64,000 bases of DNA from NCBI GenBank assembly GCA_963971225.1, contig OZ020267.1, positions 124,177,568 to 124,241,567 on the forward strand, read 5' to 3'. Positions 1 through 10,974 of this stretch are shown here, piece after piece. Positions within the stretch are counted from its first letter, which is position 1. The number at the start of each line of letters is the position of its first letter. The stretch comes from Melieria omissa (lineage: Eukaryota; Arthropoda; Insecta; Diptera; Ulidiidae). A program made the position numbers and the translations under genes. A model generated the notes under the pieces. The model searched no databases. It was not told the DNA's origin and worked only from the letters and a program-made list of their open reading frames with translations.

Positions 1-1
1 G

Positions 2-157
2 ATACACGAAACGGGCCTCTCGAACCCGACATCGCCGCAGCCCGGACGCCACAGCGCAACAACAGCAACGGGTGGCAACGCGACGGGCGAGCTGGTGCGC
101 AAGGCGACATCGAACAGCTCGCTGCAGAGCGTCAGCTCCAACTCGAGTAGTACTTAA
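2..157 (+). CDS. C-terminal end of an unidentified protein (partial, last exon)
   Basis: The frame that starts at base 2 is open to the left edge and closes at a TAA at 155-157, giving 51 residues. The peptide is low-complexity and rich in Ser, Thr, Asn and Gly. It contains Pro-Gln-Pro-Gly and ends in the Ser/Asn-rich tail SVSSNSSST. The stretch is GC-rich (codon third positions mostly C or G), which contrasts sharply with the AT-rich DNA that begins right after the stop. That contrast is the main reason for calling it a real coding end. No domain is present, so I cannot name the gene. The start and upstream exons lie outside the window. Such Ser-rich disordered tails are common at the ends of fly signalling and cytoskeletal proteins, but that is only a general resemblance. 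Confidence 0.7.
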   Translation: MHETGLSNPTSPQPGRHSATTATGGNATGELVRKATSNSSLQSVSSNSSST

Positions 158-1340
158 GCGATTACGGTAACATGGCTAAGTGGCCGGTGCGAAGAGCAGC
201 GATTAACGCGGCGCGCTTCAAGGACTCAAATTGCGTTACTGGCTTTGTTAAATTTTACTTATAGCACAGCGATGTTGGTTAGGGAGAATGAAATGTACGT
301 ATTTAGCTGCGGCAGCCGCTGACGTAGACGCGTTTAATAATAACCCAAAATTAGTCAAATGCAAAACCGAAGTCGAAACGGAGTTAAAACGGAACTTCGA
401 TGTTCATGTTTGTTGGACAAAGTAATGCTTAGCGATATGCGGCTAGAATAGTTGCACGTAAAACTATAAAAAGAAAATTTATACATAGCTGTGAATGTCT
501 GGGAAACCAACTAGCACAATTAGCCGAAGTAATGACGTTAGTTTATGTTTGTAGTCGAAACCAAAAATTAAAAATTTTTGCAAGCAAGAAAAATTGTGCG
601 CTTGTGGAAAGATGGAAGCTTTGATATACATAGGAGTAGTAGGGGAGTATCAATTTTGAAAGAGACAGCACTTCCGACAGTGGCCCATAACATTCTGTAA
701 TGGTTTTTGATTGATTCGATTGAAATTTTTCAATTAAAATATCTTAATTGCATACTTCTTGAGTAGTTAGGCACTGTTTTGGAATGATTTGGAATTCCAG
801 CATTTAAACGCGTTTACTACACTCTGCAACAGCAGAAAAGTAGTCGAATTGACAAGAAATTATATTATAAAGAATACAAAATTATGTCAGAATTCCATTG
901 TACATGACATACTATCTGAGATATTGCATTTGTTAGAGGACATCTTTGCAAATACCACACAATTTCGACATTCTGTAATATGTCGATGCCGAAATCGAAT
1001 AGGCAGGGAACGCAATGACAATTTTTTTCCATTCATTTTTAAGTAATTAATTTGTGTTTAATTTGTTGTTAAGACACAATTTACAAGTGACATCATTTCG
1101 TATTTTCCAACTTGAAATTTGGATTTTATTGTATGCAGTTTTTACCATAACTCAAAACTCTAATGAAATGTTCAATAAATACTTATTTTCCAAGAAATAT
1201 TTAAACAATCACAATGACAGCTGGAATTCTTTTTTATTGCATCTTAGTGCGAGACATGTCCAGATCTCAGACTCTTCACATGGAATCATAAAAGTATTCT
1301 GAATTCGGTGGTGGTAGGTTATAGTGACACACTCTCATCC
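158..1340 (+). other. 3'UTR and downstream flank of the edge gene
   Basis: AT-rich DNA following the TAA at 155-157. Short ORFs at 789-1046 and 1054-1302 have no recognisable domain and a composition expected of AT-rich chance ORFs. A canonical AATAAA at 1174-1179 could serve as a distal poly(A) signal for the edge gene, but nothing else marks a transcript end. Confidence 0.4.
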
Positions 1341-1344
1341 TTTT

Positions 1345-1450
1345 CATGTGTGTAGCGATAGAAGTAGACCAGCTCGCACTAAGAATCGAACCTAGAGCCT
1401 CTTGTATGAAAAACCTGCACGCTACCCACTGGACTCTCGAGGCCGGTAGA
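1345..1450 (-). repeat. tRNA-derived SINE head
   Basis: Read on the - strand, the segment has the layout of an internal RNA polymerase III promoter. A tRNA-like D-arm/A-box region lies at about 1413-1432 (GTGGGTAGCGTGCAGG). About 30 bases further on is a near-consensus B box, GGTTCGATTCT, at 1382-1392. The acceptor-like start GGCCTCGAGAG is not paired with a matching 3' acceptor strand, so this is a SINE head and not a functional tRNA gene. The SINE body would continue leftwards towards about 1280. Confidence 0.55.
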
Positions 1451-1459
1451 ACTATCATA

Positions 1460-1597
1460 CATACAAACTGGCAAACTATACAAACCATTAAATTTTAGTT
1501 AATAGACTGGAAAATTTTACTATTATTGTTTTGATCACAAAGATCACAAGTTCAAAGCAAAATATTTCGCTTTGTCCTGAAACTTTGAAACTAGATA
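1460..1597. repeat. 138-bp direct repeat, left copy (flanks truncated mariner)
   Basis: This stretch recurs at 2181-2318 with two substitutions that I can see (an A/C change near the start and a C/G change in the GATCACAAG/GATCAGAAG stretch). The left copy ends in the TA at 1596-1597, which is the mariner target dinucleotide. The right copy begins where the mariner is cut off. Confidence 0.85.
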
Positions 1598-2183
1598 ACA
1601 CTTCGTTCAATAATGTGTGTGACTAACTAATTAAAACACATTTTTTTGCCAAAATTCGTTTTTATTTATCAACATAGTCCCCTTTTAGGGAGATACAATC
1701 ATTCCAACGCTTTTCCAATCTTTCGATACCGCCTTTGTAGAACGATTGTTCTTTGCCTTCAAAATAGGCGTTAGTTTCGGCGATTACTTCATCATTTGAG
1801 CCAAATCTCTTACCACGGAGCATCTTTTTGAGGTCTGCGAAGAGCCAGTAGTCGCTGGGGGCCAGATCTGGAGAATACGGGGGATGAGAAAGCAATTCGA
1901 AGCCCAATTCATGCATTTTTGCCATCGTTTTCATCGACTTGTGACACGGTGCGTTGTCTTGGTGAAACAACACTTTTTTTCTTCTTCATATGGGGCCGCT
2001 TAATCGCGATTTCTTCTTTCAAACGTTCCAACAACGCTATATAATAGTCGCTATTGATTGTTTTCCCTTTCTCAAGATAGTCGATGAATATTATTCCGTG
2101 CACATCCCAAAATACTGACGCCATAACCTTGCCAGCCGATGTTTGTGCCTTTGGACGCTTTGGGCGGCTTTCACTGGTTGCAT
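1598..2183 (-). mobile_element. Truncated mariner element (one terminal repeat only)
   Basis: The left end is a mariner terminal repeat starting ACACTTCGTTCAATAATG right after a TA at 1596-1597, matching the complete element at 11928-12695. The right end, which would hold the transposase N-terminus and the second terminal repeat, is missing. Similarity to the other copy stops at GGTTGCAT, about 2183. The transposase remnant on the - strand is the C-terminal part of a DD34D protein: an HQDNAPCH block with the second Asp, then PPYSPDLAPSD with the third Asp. A frameshift in the T-run near 1974-1980 separates the block before HQDN from the rest. The element is dead. Confidence 0.88.
1662..2183 (-). 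pseudogene. Mariner transposase C-terminal remnant (frameshifted)
   Basis: Two overlapping - strand frames carry the second half of a mariner (Tc1/mariner superfamily, DD34D) transposase. The 1909-2187 frame covers VMASVFWDVHGIIFIDYLEKG and RPHMKKKK. The 1662-1973 frame covers HQDNAPCHKS, HPPYSPDLAPSDYWLF and the C-terminus, ending in a normal stop. The first catalytic Asp and the DNA-binding domain are absent. The shift lies in an expanded T-run that is one base longer than in the 12.3-kb copy. Residue patterns look closer to the mellifera/capitata-type mariners than to the irritans type, but I rate the subfamily as uncertain. Confidence 0.85.
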
Positions 2184-2318
2184 ACAAACTGGCAAACTAT
2201 ACAAACCATTACATTTTAGTTAATAGACTGGAAAATTTTACTATTATTGTTTTGATCACAAAGATCAGAAGTTCAAAGCAAAATATTTCGCTTTGTCCTG
2301 AAACTTTGAAACTAGATA
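2181..2318. repeat. 138-bp direct repeat, right copy
   Basis: Second copy of the 1460-1597 sequence, about 98.5% identical. It starts inside or at the 3-base CAT shared with the mariner break, and after ACTAGATA it runs on into CCTGAAACTAG. The large tandem duplication unit begins inside this repeat, at 2247. Confidence 0.85.
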
Positions 2319-2319
2319 C

Positions 2320-3690
2320 CTGAAACTAGAAACATATTTTCGTTTTCCATAATTTTAATGTTTGTGTTCCGTTTTGGATTTTTAAGTCTTAAATATTTTT
2401 AAAAATATTTTTTGTTTTTTAACCATATGTTAGTTTTTTGAAATCTATTTAATTTAATTTATTTATGTAATTATTTTTAAATCTGTTTTATGCATTGATT
2501 TGCTATTTTTAAATTAAATATTTAATGTTTTTTTTAACGTAATCTGTATTTTTCAAATCTCTTTTTAAATTTGTTTTTTCGTTAGTATTTATTTTCTTTT
2601 GTATTTATTTCATATGAGTTTACTTATGTTTAAAATATTTTCTATAATTTTTAATTTTTTAGCTGTTTTTTAAATATTTTATATTTATATATACTTCTTA
2701 TATACTTTTCATATATCACTTTTTATAATTTGTATACTTTTGCAAACATATTATTGTCGATTGTTTTATTTATTTTTATTTACTTTTATGTTTAATTTTT
2801 TATGTTTTTGGATGTATTTTTTCTAATGTTTTGATTATTTTTTAAATAATTATTTTAATTTTGTATTACTAAACTTTTTATTTTTAATTTTGTATATATT
2901 TGGATACATATTTTTTTTTATAATTTTTAGTGTTCTTTAATTTTTTACATTATATTTATATTTATATTTAATTTTTTATAATTTGTACATTTTTCTGTAT
3001 ATATTTTGTTTCGATAGTTTTATTCATTTTTAAATAACTATTTTAATTTTTGATATGTTATTTAAACATTTATGCTTAAGTTTTTATATTTTTGAGTTTC
3101 TAGAGTTTTGATGTTTCATTATTAAACTTTTCATATTAAATTTTGTATAATTTTGGATAGATATATGTTTTTTATTTTTCTTTTTATTTATTATATTTTT
3201 TTGAATTCTTTATATCGTATTTGTTATGACTTAGTTTTTATATCTTATTTTTTAAATTTGTTTTCTATATATTTATTTAAAAAATGTTTAGCTAAAAAAC
3301 TTAATAAAACTGCAGCACTTTTTTGTTCTTGTTATATTTTCACAAGTGTTTTATTATTTTGTAAATCTTTTTCTTTTTGTATATTTTTATTTTTTATGTC
3401 TGTTAATATTTTTTTATTTTTCCTTATATTTCTGCTACCTAAATATTTTGAAACAGGTTTTTTCTTATTGTTTGTTTTTTTTTTGGTTTATATATATTTA
3501 TTTTTATATTTATTTATAATTCTGAAATGTTTTTAGTTCAAATCTTATTATTTTCTTATATTGTCCTTACGTATATTTCTATATCTTTTTCAATTTATAT
3601 ATATTTTTAAATTTTCTAATATTGTGTTTGTATTTTGGTATAGCTTCATATTTTCTTTCATATTGTTATTTTAGGTTTTTTTTAATATTA
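2320..3690. repeat. T-rich, strand-asymmetric low-complexity block (copy A)
   Basis: About 1.4 kb of mostly T and A with T in large excess on the + strand, built of short TTTTTA/TTTAT-like words without a fixed period. The 127-residue frame at 3153-3536 is almost only Phe, Leu, Ile, Tyr and Ser. That is what poly-T coding produces, and I do not consider it a gene. Confidence 0.75.
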
Positions 3691-4316
3691 CAGTCGAACT
3701 TCGCTATAGTGAACTTTTATATAATGAAGGTCTCCGTATAATGAATTAATTTCAAAGACACAGCTTTTATTGTTCTATTCGAAGTGCATTTTGATCTCCT
3801 TATAATGAATTTCCATATAGTGAATATTTCTCTACAATGAATAAACTTTTTAGTTGAAAACTTCGCTTTCATTCGTTTTTTGTCTCCATCTTCTGTTACG
3901 CATATTAACAACACTGAATACCGAAAAAAAAGTAAAACATACTTAGGGGAACCCCAGAAGTTAAAAATAACAACAACATAAGAAGAAGAATGTCACATCA
4001 CTTACAATTTTGACAGCAGTTGTTTGTTTTGAATGATTAAAGTGAAAATGTCGCAGCAATGCATTAGGACGAATTTCTGCTTCTCTTGATGTACTTCAAA
4101 CCTTTGTGAAGATGAAGAGCAAGGTAGCGTTTTTAGTCTCTAAATGTATGAGAAGGCTTTGTTGAGGAAGAAAAGTGGAAGTGTGTAATCCAAACTAAAA
4201 TACCTCGTTATTTGAAATAAAAGATGAAAAAAATCATTATTTCTATATAATGAAGTTTCTATATAATGAAGCTTTTTTCTGGTCCCGTATGAATTCATTA
4301 TAAGGAAGTTCGACTG
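3691..4316. mobile_element. Pogo/Tigger-type non-autonomous element (copy A)
   Basis: Begins CAGTCGAACTTCGCTATAG and ends with the inverted CTTATAAGGAAGTTCGACTG-like sequence. TA target duplications lie at 3689-3690 and 4317-4318. CAG-starting inverted repeats with TA duplications are typical of pogo/Tigger elements. The termini contain repeated TATAATGAA motifs (ATATAATGAAG, CTTATAATGAAT) facing inward from both ends. Interior is 626 bp in total and has no transposase domain that I recognise. Confidence 0.75.
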
Positions 4317-4318
4317 TA

Positions 4319-6979
4319 TTTGTGTATTTTCTTGTTATTCTTGTTCTTCTTTTTTCTTGTATTTATTTTCTTGTTGTTATTCTTGCAATTGAAATATAAT
4401 GATTTTTTATGTTTTCTATTATTTTTATATATTTTATACAAATTTTTACATTAAATATTTATTTATTTATTACTTATTTATACAATCATTTCATCATATA
4501 TGTATATTATATAAAAAAAATGAAGTACCAACCTCTGAGCATATTTTGTTTACTCAACGCGCCCCACCTCTCCTTCCTGCCAAACAACACCAAAGCCCCC
4601 ATTTGAGACTCATCGAGTGTTTGTTTACCTGTTTGAAAAGCACTTTGATTTCAACATTTTATTTTGCACATTGTTTTATCATGCAAACTGCAAAAACAAC
4701 AAAATTTGCCACACTGTTGCCGCCAGCTATAAAAGCTCATTAAGCGATTTTGACTCGATTCCATGGAAAATATTCGCTTTTGTTGATGTTAACGAGTTTT
4801 GAGCTGTTTGAGATGCCAATAAATTGCATTTCCCTCTACTGATTTTTCACTTATTAAAAAATTGCATTAATCTTCTAATTACGTGCAGTGTACGAAGCGA
4901 CCAAGCCTGAAGCAATTATGTCACGAATTTGGGCCTAATTGAATTTTAGTTGTAATCAGCGCCGAGTGCCGAGCGAGACCTCGATGCTGCATAGCAAATC
5001 GTTAGCGCACTGTCGCCGCGGCAAGTGTCTGCGATGCGGTGTGAAGTATGCACAGATGTGTTGCACGGAAACTGTTCGAAAGCAGATGTATTGATTTTTG
5101 CTACCTTGCTTTGAATAGCGACAGCAAGCACCCAGCGCTGCAGCCGAATGCAATGGCTTCATGAATGGCAAAACGCTTTGCAGACATTGGCGAATTTCTA
5201 TCACATAAATGCAGATGTACTTGGCGTCAGTTTGGGTACCAAATGATGCACAGATCTTCTTCAAAACAGAACCAAACACACATACACACACAAAACTCAC
5301 TCTAAATGTCATGCAACCGATTTTCATTGGTGATTTTATTTATTTCTTATTTGAAGCACAATCAAATGTGGCAAGTGAAGGGATGAAATTAAGCATTGCG
5401 ATATTTCGTCAAAGTGCTTGCAATTGTATGTGTCTGTGTGTGTGTTTGGGCGCCCACAGACTTGTTAAAGGCTCATAAAAATTGCTATAAATTTTCCACT
5501 TAAATTGTATGTAAATATAAACAACTACAACATCATGCCATCAGATCAAACAACAACAGCAAAACAAAAACAAATTAATGTAGCAAAAGCACCAACGCGA
5601 TGCGAGCAAAGTGTAAAGCTACTTCCGGTTTGAAAGCGGCAAAAATCAACATTTCAATACAAGCAGAGTACATATATGTATGTATGTATGTACTTGAAGA
5701 CAAACAGCCACAAAAGGAATGGCGAAAAAATGCCAAGAAAATAACACACAAACTTTACGCGGCAAGTAAATTAATAATGAGGCCCAAGCAGCAAAAATGT
5801 TTTTACATTTTTTCGGCGAATATTTCATGTTTCAACGAGCTGCTTCTGGAAATAGTTTGCCACTCTCCCTCCTCTTTGCAACTCCCCAAAGGCGGCCAAT
5901 AAGGCGGCAAGTTTGACAGTGACAGGCGTTACGGTGAAGCTAAGCCGCTGTATCCATGCCGGAAGTGGACTCCTGAACGATTCTTGCCACAGCAACCACC
6001 GTTGCTACTTTATGCTCCTTTAGCTAGTTTTGTAGTTTGGGCAATTCGAGCGCATTACTTTCGTACATGCAGCAATAATGCTTTCCAATAAAGCTGAGTA
6101 TGACATAAAAAGGATTCATGGCTCTTGTTGCGTTGGCCAAGTGGCGGCAGTTTAACAGACGGACAGACAGACAGGCCGTGTGAAGCTTAGAATACAGCAG
6201 CGTTTGTGAAATTTATTGCTCTGAAATTTCATTACATGCTGTTTATGTGTGTGTGTGTGTGTGTGTTTGATACATGCAGTAAAAACGTCAATTTACAAAT
6301 TGACTGACAGCTGCTCCCACGTAGGTCGCAGACACCAAATCAGCTCAATGAAATCTCTGTAGCAACATATTTTATATCGAAGCTGGTTGATGTTTGACGT
6401 TTCATAGAGTTATGTACATAATTGTGGACTGTTTCGAAGCTAAAGGTTATAGGCTGAGCGCCGGGACTCGGGGGAGTTTGAGTTCGAAAGGAGTATAGAA
6501 AACAGTGAGACGGAATATACCTGCATCCATTGTTAAGGAACTTAACTGTACTAAAGTACTTTCAATCCATCCATCCTGTGATTCATGGAACATGCTCAAC
6601 GAGATGTTGAAATCTTCAAAGCAAAGGAAGCCGATGCAAGAAGACGTAACAGCGAATCTGAAAATTTCGATAAGGCCGAGAGTGGAAAGTCGTAAGGTCC
6701 AAAGTGGAAAGAACGGTTGGAAAACGTTCAGAATGAAGTGCAGCAAAACTAATCCCGAAGGATGTACATAACGAACTGCAATTCCACAAGGTGGATTCCA
6801 TTTTACTTGGAATCATTAGTGATTTAGTCTTAAATCTCTAACTACTTAGATTAGTTTTGGTGGCACAATGATCCAATCCAGCCACCTGTAACTTTGCTTA
6901 TGGTTTTATGTAAACGTACAATGACAGATCGATAGCTTTTTATAGAAAACTTGTATGCTCTCAGCTTGCCATTGTCTAC
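4319..6979. other. Non-coding stretch (copy A; copy B at 20502-23162)
   Basis: No gene seen. AT-rich to about 4520, then mixed composition with purine-rich CAACAACAACA patches. It includes a TG dinucleotide run at 6246-6267 (22429-22450 in copy B) and a TATG run near 5681-5692. Small frames on both strands lack domains and overlap one another. Confidence 0.6.
6246..6267. repeat. (TG)n microsatellite (copy A; copy B at 22429-22450)
   Basis: Eleven uninterrupted TG units. The tract has the same length in both duplication copies, which is notable because such tracts mutate quickly. Confidence 0.9.
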
Positions 6980-6983
6980 TTAA

Positions 6984-7226
6984 CCCATTCGAGACGACGA
7001 TTTCTTTCGAACACGGTCCCCAGGAGCGAAATTTTATTTTTCTTTGTATTGAACACAGTAAAACCAATGCCAAATTTTATTTTCCTGTACTTTACAGATT
7101 TCATTAGTTCCAGACAAATCTTATTTCGACGACTAGTTTACTCAGAATAACTAACAAATTGCAAATTACTGTCTTATAGCCTCGGAAATCCATTGCACAC
7201 ACGGTGTGCAATCGGTCTCGAATGGG
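6984..7226. mobile_element. piggyBac-type MITE, family 1 (copy A)
   Basis: Inverted ends CCCATTCGAGAC and GTCTCGAATGGG lie directly inside TTAA duplications at 6980-6983 and 7227-7230. TTAA targets and a CCC start are the signature of piggyBac ends. Total 243 bp, no coding capacity. A related but more diverged member lies at 15426-15637. Confidence 0.85.
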
Positions 7227-7264
7227 TTAAAGACCAAAACATGCAAAAAACACGAGATTTTCTG

Positions 7265-7330
7265 AAACGAAATTTTAACCAACAATCCTTCTACTTGTGA
7301 TCCAACGCACTCACCACTAAACCACCAACC
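7265..7330 (-). repeat. Degenerate tRNA-derived SINE fragment (copy A; copy B at 23448-23513)
   Basis: On the - strand, TGGTTTAGTGGTGAGTGCG resembles a pol III A box. It is followed by GGATCACAAGTAGAAGGAT and a decayed B-box-like GGTTAAAATT. The order and wording match the better preserved SINE at 36945-37016 (TGGCTCAGTGATTAGTGCG, then ACCACAAGTCGGTGGAT), so the two probably belong to one family. Confidence 0.5.
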
Positions 7331-8878
7331 GAAATGAATCTCAACTTGTTCGACAGTGCAGAATATATGTAACAACACTGTAGAAACCGTAGAATTTTAT
7401 TGAACATATTAAATTTATTGATTTTGTTCTTTCATCTTCATACATTTGGGAATTTCGCCATAAATCTTTCACTGTAAATCTATTACGCCAACGCCTTTCG
7501 AACACAATGAAATGCGGCAACACTTGTTTTGGCATTCAATCGCATTTCGATACATTTTCAAGTGCCAACATTGCTGACCCTCATTCAAGGTTCTGCAATC
7601 GTAAATGTCTGTAAAGTTTATTTGCAATGGTTTCATTGCTGATTTGTTGTCTTGATGTGAACAACTTGGTGGCAAATTGCGCTAACTTTTATACCAATGC
7701 GCCGAGAGAAATCGTCCAAAAACAAAACGCAACCAAATTTAATTAAGTTTTACACGTTCTAACCCTTTTCATTAAAACCCATTTTTAATTACAATCGAAA
7801 ATTTATGCCAACACAAAGTGCCGCCGCTACTGCTGCCGGCTCACATTGACCTTTTGTCCTGGCAGCCGTTGCTGCAATTCGTGTCCTTTTGCACTCCATC
7901 GCAAACACGTAGAGTGGCGTTGATGGCAAGAAACCAGCAGCAAGAAATGCGAACAATGTAAACTGAAACGCAATGCTAAAAATATTTGCTCGCACAAAGG
8001 ATGAGCGCAGCAACCACAACACAAATGGCAGCGCGCTGTCATTCTACCGCGAAATGTTGCCGTGCCACGTTGCTTTTCATGTGCACATAAATTGAGTGCG
8101 GCATATGGTGTCGCGGTGCACGCGCCTGTCGCTTTCAATTTGCTGCATTCGCTCGGCCCTGCAACCAACCTGAGGTTCATGGTCAGCAGCGCCATGGCAA
8201 ACTGAAAATTCCATTGCAAATCATTTTTTTTGCCCGGGCTGCTGCTTTTGCTTCGCTTGTGCTGCTCTTTGATGTGGCAGCTTTTTGCTTGCTACATTTT
8301 CCTATGAATTTCAAATGCATATTTAGGAAAATTTTTTGCTTTGCTTTCTGCTCCACTTAGCGACTGCATTTTAAATCGAATATAGCTGCTAGAAATTGCA
8401 TACAAAAGCTGACAAAGACGCCAAACAAAGCATACGTCGAACAGTGGAAAGTAGGTTTGAAGCTTTGAGCCTCAAGAAAATTTAATTTTTTATTTATACT
8501 TTAGTTTTTAACATTTCCTTGCATGGGCCTTAAGCGTTTGCTAAAGTTTGCCAACTGGTTTGGTTTTCTCAGGGATCATTGTTGCAACTCATAAATGGAT
8601 CTCCATCTGGCATCACTAGAGACCCAATAAGGGTCTATATGAGGCCATTTGTGACCGACCAGTTATGACTACCTTTTAACATAACCCTGAACGCTTCTTC
8701 CGTTACTTCAACTTCTTTATTTGCTCCAAAAAGTGATTGTACGTTCAGATTTCCAAAATATATTTTATGATCGAAAAATTTCATTTCGAAGTACGAACTG
8801 GTGGCAAACCCCAGGTTGACGGTGCTCTACATTACCTTAGTCAACTGTTTCTAGAAAGTAACTGAGAGCCAGAACTGT
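7331..8878. other. Non-coding stretch (copy A; copy B at 23514-25061)
   Basis: No supported gene. A - strand frame at 7827-8219 is Ala/Cys/Leu-rich with no domain and overlaps other frames of similar length. Confidence 0.55.
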
Positions 8879-8882
8879 TTAA

Positions 8883-9297
8883 CCCTTTCGCTATTTTGTT
8901 GACATGTGGCACATTGCTACTTTGTGGACGTCTTAACCCTCTATGGTTCCAGGAATACATTTTTCTTGCCACCATAGAGGATGCAGACGTCCACAAAGAA
9001 GCATGTGTCATATGGCAACAAAATAGCGAAAGGGTTATAAAGAAATAGTATCTAAATTGAAAGAAAACGTCAAATTAAAAAGTTATCTAAAGTATTCTGC
9101 TTCTTCTTCCTTTACTATGTCAAAAAAACGTGTATACTTCTCTTCTTTAAACTTAAATATTCAGTTTATTAATATCGTATTTTTAGTAAAACTTCAAACA
9201 ATTCTAAGGACCAACAAAAAATGTATTCCTTGAACCACAGAGGGTTCAGTTGTCCACAAAGTAGCATGTGCCATATGGCAACAAAATAGCGAAAGGG
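8883..9297. mobile_element. piggyBac-type MITE, family 2, with internal hairpin (copy A)
   Basis: Ends CCCTTTCGCTATTTTGTTG and CAACAAAATAGCGAAAGGG lie inside TTAA at 8879-8882 and 9298-9301. A third copy of the end lies inside, at 9015-9034. As a result 8883-9034 alone forms an imperfect palindrome with arms of about 65 bp around GTTCCAGGAATAC. Total 415 bp and non-coding. Confidence 0.85.
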
Positions 9298-9301
9298 TTA
9301 A

Positions 9302-10760
9302 TGCAGTTAAGAAGTGAAATTCGAGCTTGTCAAATGTGTTCTTACTGAGATGTTCTGACCCAGTGGAGATGTTGATCTGCTTGTATATCAGTCTCGACAC
9401 GATACCATAAAACATTTCATCACCAATAAGGTTTAGAAATTTAGCTCATCAACATTAAGCCACATTAAGCCTTATTAAGCTTCCTGATGAATCAAAAAAC
9501 AAACCTTACGCAAAAATCTACAAGCAGGAACTAATGATAAAACCGCTTCAACCGAACCTTGAAATGTTCTAAATGTGTTCTAAACTAATTTCATTTAGTC
9601 CAAACTAGAACCCTCTCCCACCTGATTTTTAGTTCAACGCATTAATCACCAAACTAAAACGGCCACCATATACTTTTATCAAACAACTAAATTTTGAGCC
9701 TCAAATCTTTTTGCTTCACTTTCGTGCAATAAAACTTGACATTTGTATAGAATCGGGCCGCATGACAACACCCAGTCTTCCGGCCATTTTCCTCCCTCCC
9801 TCACAACACCGGCAACTAACGTCTGGTTTTGTTTTGTTTACGTTTGCAATCAGCCAACCCTACACAATGACTGCGATTCATGCGATATTTATGCAGCTCT
9901 TTCGTTTCATGCCCGAGGCGACAGCAGCGCCAACAACAAACATCAACAAAGTGAATATGTTACGACATTTCCATAAAAGTGCTGCTCGTTGCTTACTGGG
10001 GAACTGAGTGTTTTTGTTGTCATGGCCACTTGTTGTTTAGCGCAACGAAAGAAAAAACCCACTTCTCCAATTGTCAACAGCAAAAGTAACATTACAATGA
10101 TTTCGCCTAATTCTGCTGTAAAAGCCAATTTGTTGGCAAAAAAATGTTGAAAGCGTCCCCGAACACAGCTTCGTCTAATATGGTCGAATTTGGTTTAAAT
10201 GCGATTTGTACCTCACTTAAGATTCTCCACATTGGCGCCGTCGCTGTGTGCTTGTATGGGTTTGTGGGCCAAATGCGGACTAAAACAGCAACAACGGTTT
10301 GATATTGTCGAGTTCCTGGAATTTTCTATTTTTGTAAATTTCACTGAAGCGCCAAGTATGATTTTTATGAGATTAAGTCTAAAGCCAACTGCTGGGAATT
10401 CTGTGAAATTCACTTATACCTAAATTTAATTTATATCAACAGTTTTTGACATATTTAGAGTCGTGGAAAAGCCTACGAAAATTATTAAAAGGAAAGTTAC
10501 GGCGAATATGAAAGCACTTTAAGTGTAGGGAAATACAAATGAAAAGCAATGATATAGTATAAACAAATTAAAAACATAATGGCCGCCCTGGTTTTTTGCA
10601 ATCAATTACCGAATCCATGGGTTGCTCCTTGAAAACTTCTTTCATCGGTGCCACGGTTGTCCTTTTTTTCGTCTTAGACAGAATCGATTTTTACTTTTGA
10701 ACAACATAGATCACAAATTGTAGTCTTTTGCTTTAAAATCTCGTTCGTTGAGTTTCAGAA
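9302..10760. other. Non-coding stretch (copy A; copy B at 25485-26943)
   Basis: No gene, RNA or repeat recognised. Overlapping frames at 9711-10007 and 9743-9976 are in competing phases with no domain. Confidence 0.5.
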
Positions 10761-10763
10761 TAA

Positions 10764-10971
10764 AGGTCGGTATGCAGCTCTCAAGAAAAGCGAAAACTTC
10801 ATATAAAAAAGCTCAAGAAATGTTCAAGAAAATTTCCTTGAGTCATATTTTCTTGATAGTTTCTAATGAAATATTTAAAAAGTCAAATTTACTTGACTAA
10901 TACTTTTTCACGCTCAAGAAATATATACTCGTTTTTTCTGGAGCGTTGTCTTGAGAGCTGCATACCGACCT
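10764..10971. mobile_element. PIF/Harbinger-type MITE (copy A)
   Basis: 208 bp with inverted ends AGGTCGGTATGCAGCTCTCA and its complement, flanked by TAA at 10761-10763 and 10972-10974. A 3-bp TAA (TWA) duplication is the PIF/Harbinger hallmark. Internally the word TCAAGAAA and its complement recur several times. No coding capacity. Confidence 0.8.
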
Positions 10972-10974
10972 TAA

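Noticed and set aside
3153..3536. 127-residue ORF (also 19336-19719) resembling a multi-pass membrane protein
   Set aside because: Its Phe/Leu/Ile/Tyr content follows directly from a T-rich low-complexity tract. No Met-rich start context, domain or codon bias.
7827..8219. 130-residue - strand ORF (also 24010-24402)
   Set aside because: Cys/Ala/Leu-rich without a domain. Another frame of similar quality overlaps it.
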